Source: Oscillospiraceae bacterium
Lineage (GTDB): Bacteria; Bacillota; Clostridia; Oscillospirales; Acutalibacteraceae
Direction of reading: 5' to 3'
NCBI GenBank assembly: GCA_015065765.1
Contig: SVPP01000019.1
Location: forward strand, 1-47,192
Length of the DNA stretch: 47,192 nt
The translations under genes were made by a program, and so were the position numbers. Positions 42,134 to 47,192 of this stretch are shown one piece after another; position 1 is the first letter of the stretch; every line of letters starts with the position of its first letter. The notes under the pieces were generated by a model. That model searched no databases. It worked only from the letters and a program-made list of their open reading frames with translations, and was not told where the DNA came from.

Positions 42134-42305
42134 TCAATCATCGGTCGGTACACCTATGAAATTTACTATGCTATCCACCTTGTTTGCGGGACAGGAAAAC
42201 CAAGCGAAATTTTTGTTAAGGAAGCCGAAAATCATATCATCTTTACGACGGTTATCTCTGTTATAATTCCTTGCGATTTCTCTGAGCCATCTGTAGCTGA
42301 AGCGG
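42134..42305 (-). pseudogene. C-terminal gene fragment of unknown family
   Basis: On the minus strand an open stretch ends at the TGA at 42134-42136 and reads NHSRFSYRWLREIARNYNRD ... NFAWFSCPANKVDSIVNFIG before VPTDD. The codons look protein-like and the tail is complete, but no start is present and the upstream end runs into plus-strand remnant genes. I take it as a cut-off gene of a lost mobile segment; the family is not recognised. Confidence 0.4.
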
Positions 42306-42307
42306 GA

Positions 42308-43036
42308 GTGATTTTTGAAAAAATCAAATCAGCGATTGCTGAACTTATTGCTAAAATCAAAAAAGCATACAAGAACGTAAAACCTGAAACATTGGAAGGT
42401 CAAATCGTTGCAAGTATGCTTGATGAATATGAAACAATTCAGCAGATGTTTGTAAAGGCTCTTGCCGGTGCAAGCGAGAATTTCAAGAATGCGGAAGTGA
42501 TGGTGACTGTTGGAAATACATCACAGGGTAACAAATTCAGTTACTTTCTATGACAAAAAGCTTCTGAACCTTGAAAGCACATCCTTCCTCAAAAATGTTC
42601 TTGAGCGTGAAAAGCAGAAGGCAATCAGGAGACAGAAAGAAAAAGATGCTGAACGCTTAAAGGCACAGAAAGAGAAGGCATTGCAGAAAAAAAAGAAATT
42701 ACAGAAAGATACCAGGCATCTCGCAAAAAAGCTGTTGAAAGCCGTAACAAGACTGCTATGAGAAACAAGATTAAGAGAGTTGTGAACGAACTAAATCAGT
42801 ATCTTCTCCATGGCACAAAGGACAAGCATGTTATGGACAACATGAAAAAGGTTGTCGCAGAAGCTCTCAGTATTCTCGATATGGATACAGTTGGTGCTGA
42901 TGAAAGAGTTGAGAAGTATAACAAGCACTGCGGCTATCCGGACACAAAAAGAAAGAACAAAGCCCAAGAATCTATTCAGAATTCAGTGAATGTTAGAAGC
43001 TTTCTCCCTGATTCTGCTGGGGATATGGCAGTTTAA
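42308..43036 (+). pseudogene. frameshifted mobile-element protein remnant
   Basis: Three short frames follow each other in register-shifted order: 42308-42553 (KSAIAELIAKIKKAYKNV, LDEYETIQQMFVKALAGASE), 42510-42761 (Lys/Glu-rich helix EREKQKAIRRQKEKDAERLK), and 42758-43036 (IKRVVNELNQYLLHGTKDKH, then ALSILDMDTVGADERVEKYN). Each looks like part of a large, helical protein, and together they recall, from memory only, long proteins of integrative elements in gut Clostridia. The frame changes and lack of ribosome sites point to decay. Confidence 0.5.
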
Positions 43037-43133
43037 ACAGGAATTTACCAAAAGGTTTTGAGTTGTTAGAATTTTGTTAGAAAAACGCCGTTATTATTTC
43101 TTAAAAGAAAAATAATTTCAGGGCATAAAAAAG

Positions 43134-43163
43134 CCGCAACCCTTGATATTTCAAGGATTGCGG
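43134..43163 (-). terminator. hairpin, minus-strand terminator-like
   Basis: CCGCAACCCTTGA / TCAAGGATTGCGG with a 4-base loop. On the minus strand it is followed by TTTTTT. Confidence 0.65.
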
Positions 43164-43256
43164 TATGGCAAAGAGTAAATCTTAAAAATGATTATAGCCT
43201 GATATATCAATGATTTTACAGATTTTTTTCAGTGAAGAGTGAATAGTGAAAAAGTA

Positions 43257-43286
43257 AAAATCCGCACACTTGCGTGTACGGATTTT
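43257..43286 (-). terminator. hairpin terminator beside the tRNA fragment
   Basis: AAATCCGCACAC pairs with GTGTACGGATTT; T-rich ends on both sides. It lies just 3' (minus strand) of the tRNA-like fragment, where a tRNA terminator would be. Confidence 0.65.
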
Positions 43287-43288
43287 CA

Positions 43289-43336
43289 TGGCGCGCTGCA
43301 AGAGATTCGAACTCCTGACCTTTTGGTTCGTAGGGG
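43289..43336 (-). other. 3' fragment of a tRNA-Arg(ACG)-like gene, probable attachment-site scar
   Basis: The minus strand shows an anticodon loop CTACGAA (anticodon ACG), a variable region, a T arm AGGAG-TTCGAAT-CTCTT, an acceptor strand GCAGCGC, discriminator G and an encoded CCA (43289-43291). No D arm, 5' acceptor strand or 5' anticodon stem exists upstream (AAAAGCCC instead), so this is not a functional tRNA. Such 3' halves are what site-specific integration and later decay leave behind. The gene-free stretch 43037-43682 otherwise holds only hairpins and AT-rich spacer. Confidence 0.72.
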
Positions 43337-43605
43337 CTTTTTGATAACGTAAACACAAAACGTCACACGAAATCAGACGTAATCTTACATAGAACCGCAA
43401 TTTCAACATCTAAATTCCAATTCCTGATAATACTTGATTTCTCAAAAACAGTAACTGTTTCACTTTGTCAGAAGAATGTTAGAAAACCAATATCCACCAC
43501 TGTTCGTTAAGAAATGTTCTGGAAAAGCAATATTCTTTTATCCGCTTGATTGAATATCTGAATTATTAAGAATTGTTATGAATTTAACAAAACATTAAAA
43601 GAGAG

Positions 43606-43634
43606 TTGAAAAGTTTATTCAGATGTGGTAATAT
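43606..43634 (+). promoter_or_regulatory. promoter of the signal peptidase/surface protein genes
   Basis: TTGAAA (43606-43611), 17 bases, TAATAT (43629-43634), about 50 bases ahead of the first start. Confidence 0.65.
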
Positions 43635-43682
43635 CTAATGGGTATGTGTATTTAAAGATAAAACAACAAAGAAGATGATTTA

Positions 43683-44267
43683 GTGACTGATAAAGAACTG
43701 AAAAAGCTCAGTCGTCTTGAGCTGCTTGAGCTTCTTCTGACTGAAAGCCGTGAAAATGAGCGGCTCAGAGAAGAACTTGAAAAAATAAAACAGGAAAATA
43801 CCATAGAAAAAAGTGCGCAGCATCTGAATGAAACATCAGAGAATCTTGGTGAAATGTCAGATAAACTGAGTGCAGCCCTGCAACAGGTGTCTTCAATTGT
43901 AAGTGGTCTTGATAAAATTTCTGTTGTTATATCCGGCGATAAACAGATGTCGTCCGAAGAAGAAACTAATGAATCAGAAGTAATTCCGGAAGAGCAGTCT
44001 GATGTTGAAATAAAAGAGACTGAAGAAAATGATGAATCTGATAATGCTGATGAAACAGATGAAATTAAGGGAGAACAGGTTGATTCAGAAACAAACGAAG
44101 CTGAAACCTCGGATGAAGTTAGTGAAAATCAGAAGCTTTACGATATTTCAAAGCGACTGGATACAGCACTGCAGTTTGTTTCTTCAAGAATTGAAGAGCT
44201 GGACAGGCTTGCAGGTATTGTGGATGCAGATAAAGAGGATTTAGCCCTTTATCATGACAAAAAATGA
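43683..44267 (+). CDS. acidic coiled-coil protein, unknown function
   Basis: A 194-residue soluble protein: a Leu/Glu-rich coiled coil (LSRLELLELLLTESRENERL), two similar heptad blocks (SDKLSAALQQVSSIVSGLDK near residue 58 and SKRLDTALQFVSSRIEELDR near residue 160), and between them a very acidic Glu/Asp/Ser linker. The two blocks look like an internal repeat. It begins with GTG. It is 37 bases before the signal peptidase gene and likely co-transcribed. Function unknown. Confidence 0.7.
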   Translation: MTDKELKKLSRLELLELLLTESRENERLREELEKIKQENTIEKSAQHLNETSENLGEMSDKLSAALQQVSSIVSGLDKISVVISGDKQMSSEEETNESEVIPEEQSDVEIKETEENDESDNADETDEIKGEQVDSETNEAETSDEVSENQKLYDISKRLDTALQFVSSRIEELDRLAGIVDADKEDLALYHDKK

Positions 44268-44304
44268 AATAAATCTATATACTCTCGGGAGGAGTTAACC
44301 ATAA

Positions 44305-44928
44305 ATGGCATTCAAAAGAAAGGTTAACTATACGAACTTTCCCACCTCAGAGCAGATTGAAACGGCAATTTTAAAAACGAAGTACAGTCAGAAATATAAA
44401 AAAGTATTGAAAAGTACGCTGTCTTCACTTGTTGTTGTAGCAGCGATTGCTGTGCTTATCGCAACGCTTATGCTACCGGTTCTGCAGATTCAGGGAAGCA
44501 GTATGGAACCAACACTGAACGACGAGGAAATCGTTGTTCTTATAAAAACATCAAAATTGAAAAGAGGACAGTTATGTTGCTTTTCCTATCAGAATAAGCT
44601 TCTTATCAAACGCATAATCGGTGTCCCCGGAGACAGTATCAACATTAACGAAGAAGGTTTTGTTTATGTCAACGATACTCTTCTGGATGAACCGTATATT
44701 CTGGACAGGGCATTGGGCGAGTGTGACATTGATTTTCCTGTACACGTATCGGAAAATCATTATTTCATTCTCGGTGACCACCGTTCCACATCAATTGACA
44801 GCAGAAGCTCTGCTGTAGGACTTGTGGATTCCGAGCAGGTGGTAGGTAAAATTTTCTTCAGAATCTGGCCTTTTGAAGCTTTTGGAAAAATAGATTATCA
44901 GAAAAATCAGGACAGTCAGGCAGAATAA
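44305..44928 (+). CDS. lepB: type I signal peptidase
   Basis: A 207-residue S26 peptidase with one N-terminal membrane segment (STLSSLVVVAAIAVLIATLM, about residues 37-56). The Ser nucleophile is in QGSSMEPTL (Ser66), the general-base Lys in LLIKRIIGVPGD (Lys102), and GDHRSTSIDSRS is box E. It removes signal peptides at the outer membrane face. Position directly before a large surface protein suggests a dedicated role in its export or processing. GGGAGGAG precedes the start. Confidence 0.93.
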   Translation: MAFKRKVNYTNFPTSEQIETAILKTKYSQKYKKVLKSTLSSLVVVAAIAVLIATLMLPVLQIQGSSMEPTLNDEEIVVLIKTSKLKRGQLCCFSYQNKLLIKRIIGVPGDSININEEGFVYVNDTLLDEPYILDRALGECDIDFPVHVSENHYFILGDHRSTSIDSRSSAVGLVDSEQVVGKIFFRIWPFEAFGKIDYQKNQDSQAE

Positions 44929-44947
44929 TTCAGAAGGGGGGATAAAT

Positions 44948-47192
44948 ATGGCAGATATTAAAAAAGAATATCTGAAAGACCATAAGCAGTTCAGAATTCG
45001 AAATAAAAAAATTGTTGCTGTATTTCCCCTTATTGCTGTTTTAGTTGCAATTGTTGTTTTCTGGTGTCTGAAGCTCGTGGGCATTACCATTACAAGTGAT
45101 GCTTTATGCGGGCTCGAAGAGCATTCCCACACAATCAATTGTTATACTGACGGTGAGCTTACCTGTATGAAGCCTGAACACAGTCATTCTTCGGAGTGCT
45201 TCCCCGAAAAGGGTGTTGATGTTGAAACATCATACGATTGGAAGAAAACTTTTGAAAAAGCAACAATCACAAACAATGTTGCAGAAAACCTTGTTTCTAT
45301 AGCAACTACTCAGGTAGGATACAAAGAAAGCTCACATAATTATGAATATAACGCGATGGCAGAAAAACACGGCTACACCCGTTACGGTGAATGGTACGGA
45401 AGTGCTTACGGAGAATGGAACACTTTGTTTGTTTCTTTCTGCATGAACTATGCAAATATAAACAATTCTGATTCGCTTATAAGCTCTTCAGCTGAAACTA
45501 TGCGAAGTTTATGGGAGAAAAAGAATCTGTACTTTTCAGCAGACAAGTATAGCGGTTCAAGAGGCGACGTTGTCTTTTTTGATACGGATTCTGATAAAAA
45601 TGCAGACCGTACAGGCATCGTTGTTTACAGCAGTGAAAACATTCTTATTGTAATTGAAGGCAATGTTGACGGTGAGGTAAAATCTGTATGCTACCGGAAC
45701 ACAGATGTTGTTCTGGGCTACGGAAAAACAAGCAGTCTTTATGCTGCAGAGCATATCGTAAATTCTGATAAAGAGCAGTCAGGCGGCACATCAGATAAAA
45801 TATCGGAAGTTTCAGGACGTGTTAACAGATATATTCCCAATACGGAAGAACAGCCTGTAATGTTCAGAATGGCAAGAAGTACAACACAAAGTGTGTATGA
45901 TAGTGAACCGCTTATTATGATGGCTGAAGATGATCATGGTATAACCTATACATCTCATCTTGAAGATGAAGTTGTAGGTGTTGTTTTCAAAGAGCAGTCA
46001 GGTGTTGAACTTGGTAACGGTGATACGGTTTATATCGGGGAAATTTATCAGATTTCTCTTGAGTTCAGCGAAATCAACACAGGCAGTGAGTGGATACAGT
46101 TCAGACATAATGAGGACGGATATCTTACGTATCATCTGCCCGAAAACATTCATTGCGAACCCTTTGATGACTGGCACACAATTTCTGCAAAAACAGAAAA
46201 CGGAACCATCACCGATGTTGGTGAGTATTTCATGGACGAAACAGGCTTGTTGAGAGTTAAGTTCTATGAAGATGGCGACGGGATAAACTTCGTTGAAAAA
46301 TATTCAAATGTTGACTTTACTATTGACTTCAATGCTACTGTGGCTTCTGCACAGTCAGGCAGTTCAACTGACATTAAGTTTAATGATAAGATAGATATCA
46401 ACCTTAATGTTGACGGCACTGCGGGTATGGATGTAACAAAAACCCATGGAGAATATGATGCGGACAATCACACAATGGAATATACTATCAGGGTTGAGGC
46501 AATTCATGGTGTTGTAAAAGACCTTGTTATTGATGACCAGATATGGGAAAACCATTATGCACTCAGGAATACCATTGTTGTAACGGATCTTGAAGGAAAT
46601 ATTATCAGCCCTCAGCCTACAGTTTCTGATCATCCTTTACATAACGGAGGAGCACAGGGCGGTTTCAGTCTTTCAGGCTTTCCTGATTTCCCTGCAGGCC
46701 AGGGCTTCCTCATCAAATATAAGGCACAGATATATGATGAACTTTTGTCGAATGACTCAGTCGGTATGTGGAATGGCATCGATGCAACAGGAAAAGACTC
46801 ATTAGGCGGAAACGTTTACAAATGGGGCGAAGATTGGGTAGAAGTCGAACTTGAAAAAATACAGAAAGACGGTAAACAAGTCGTTGTTGAAGATAATAAC
46901 GGTAATGATGTTTCTGTTATTGAATGGCAGGTTGAAATCAGAAAGGATAACCATAACCTGCAGGGTACTGTTATTATAGATACTCTCGGTGACGGACTTG
47001 CTTATTTTACAGATAAAGATATACTTGTCAGACACTATGATGAATGGGGAAACAGACTTCCCGATTCTTATATAAGCTGGAACAATGTTACAATCAACGG
47101 TAATTCAATGAGTTTTCCGCTTCCTGACGGTTATGCCTTTAACATATCTTATTATACAACTTATGAAGAGCCTGACGAAGGCGAAACCATAA
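44948..47192 (+). CDS. large cell-surface protein with CHAP domain, 3' end outside the window
   Basis: The frame opens at ATG 44948 (after GGGGGG) and stays open for 748 codons to the window edge. Residues about 22-42 form a signal-anchor (VAVFPLIAVLVAIVVFWCLK). Next come two Cys-His pairs (CGLEEHSHTINCY and CMKPEHSHSSECF), a motif seen in pilin-like and adhesin proteins of gut Clostridia. A CHAP-like amidase domain follows (about 115-255: YGEWYGSAYGEWNTLFVSFC; GDVVFFDTDSDKNADRTGIV). The remainder is beta-rich, with repeated adhesin-type sandwich sequence. It likely acts at the cell wall. Sortase signals would lie beyond the window. Confidence 0.82.
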   Translation, partial: MADIKKEYLKDHKQFRIRNKKIVAVFPLIAVLVAIVVFWCLKLVGITITSDALCGLEEHSHTINCYTDGELTCMKPEHSHSSECFPEKGVDVETSYDWKKTFEKATITNNVAENLVSIATTQVGYKESSHNYEYNAMAEKHGYTRYGEWYGSAYGEWNTLFVSFCMNYANINNSDSLISSSAETMRSLWEKKNLYFSADKYSGSRGDVVFFDTDSDKNADRTGIVVYSSENILIVIEGNVDGEVKSVCYRNTDVVLGYGKTSSLYAAEHIVNSDKEQSGGTSDKISEVSGRVNRYIPNTEEQPVMFRMARSTTQSVYDSEPLIMMAEDDHGITYTSHLEDEVVGVVFKEQSGVELGNGDTVYIGEIYQISLEFSEINTGSEWIQFRHNEDGYLTYHLPENIHCEPFDDWHTISAKTENGTITDVGEYFMDETGLLRVKFYEDGDGINFVEKYSNVDFTIDFNATVASAQSGSSTDIKFNDKIDINLNVDGTAGMDVTKTHGEYDADNHTMEYTIRVEAIHGVVKDLVIDDQIWENHYALRNTIVVTDLEGNIISPQPTVSDHPLHNGGAQGGFSLSGFPDFPAGQGFLIKYKAQIYDELLSNDSVGMWNGIDATGKDSLGGNVYKWGEDWVEVELEKIQKDGKQVVVEDNNGNDVSVIEWQVEIRKDNHNLQGTVIIDTLGDGLAYFTDKDILVRHYDEWGNRLPDSYISWNNVTINGNSMSFPLPDGYAFNISYYTTYEEPDEGETI

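Noticed and set aside
43289..43365. Complete tRNA gene
   Set aside because: No 5' acceptor strand, D arm or pairing 5' anticodon stem exists upstream of the 3' half.
1..47192. CRISPR arrays, rRNA genes and complete insertion sequences
   Set aside because: I saw no regularly spaced direct repeats, no rRNA signatures and no intact transposase or integrase gene.

Overview
The window looks like chromosomal DNA of an anaerobic, low-to-moderate GC Firmicute of the class Clostridia, most like gut or rumen Ruminococcaceae/Oscillospiraceae. The reasons are T-box leaders, a ferredoxin-dependent 2-oxoacid oxidoreductase, corrinoid methyltransferase-like genes, a CotJC-like Mn catalase, strong GGAGG ribosome sites, and dispersed palindromic repeats of the kind common in that group. 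The species cannot be named from sequence alone.

Layout. 1-6.8 kb (minus strand): secreted EEP-family phosphodiesterase, GH38 alpha-mannosidase, and the RNA-binding protein Tex. 6.9-15.7 kb (plus): two T-box leaders, each before an HTH-cupin-acyl-CoA ligase fusion, then a P-loop gene and a four-subunit VOR-type 2-oxoacid:ferredoxin oxidoreductase. I read the specifier codons as AUC (Ile) and GUA (Val). This fits salvage of branched short-chain fatty acids into isoleucine and valine by activation to acyl-CoA and reductive carboxylation. 15.7-19.1 kb (minus): Mn catalase, repeat-rich spacer, two paralogous unknown proteins, an SGNH hydrolase and the stub of a second SGNH-like gene.

19.2-30.9 kb (plus) is the most unusual stretch. 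It has two transcription units, each with a near-consensus promoter. The first encodes a 4-TM protein with two RCK/TrkA-N-like domains and a C-terminal RyR domain, a Sel1/metalloprotease protein and a TerB-like protein. The second encodes a YkgJ-type Cys-cluster protein, a TIR-DUF6273 protein, a large helical/coiled-coil unknown, a deviant Walker-A (KGGxGRS) ATPase, a second large unknown, and a protein with two AdoMet-decarboxylase-like halves. I infer a nucleotide-signalling or conflict (possibly antiphage) locus; no function is proven.

31-42 kb: an ECF sigma/anti-sigma pair and a TetR gene, the latter two cut at a shared deletion scar; a GPH transporter-sulfatase operon; and a corrinoid/UroD-like methyltransferase cluster that contains a RACo (DUF4445) activator gene reduced to its two ends. 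42-43.4 kb: decayed mobile-element genes next to a 3' tRNA fragment resembling an attachment site. 43.6-47.2 kb: a coiled-coil protein, signal peptidase I, and the first 748 codons of a CHAP-containing surface protein that runs off the window.
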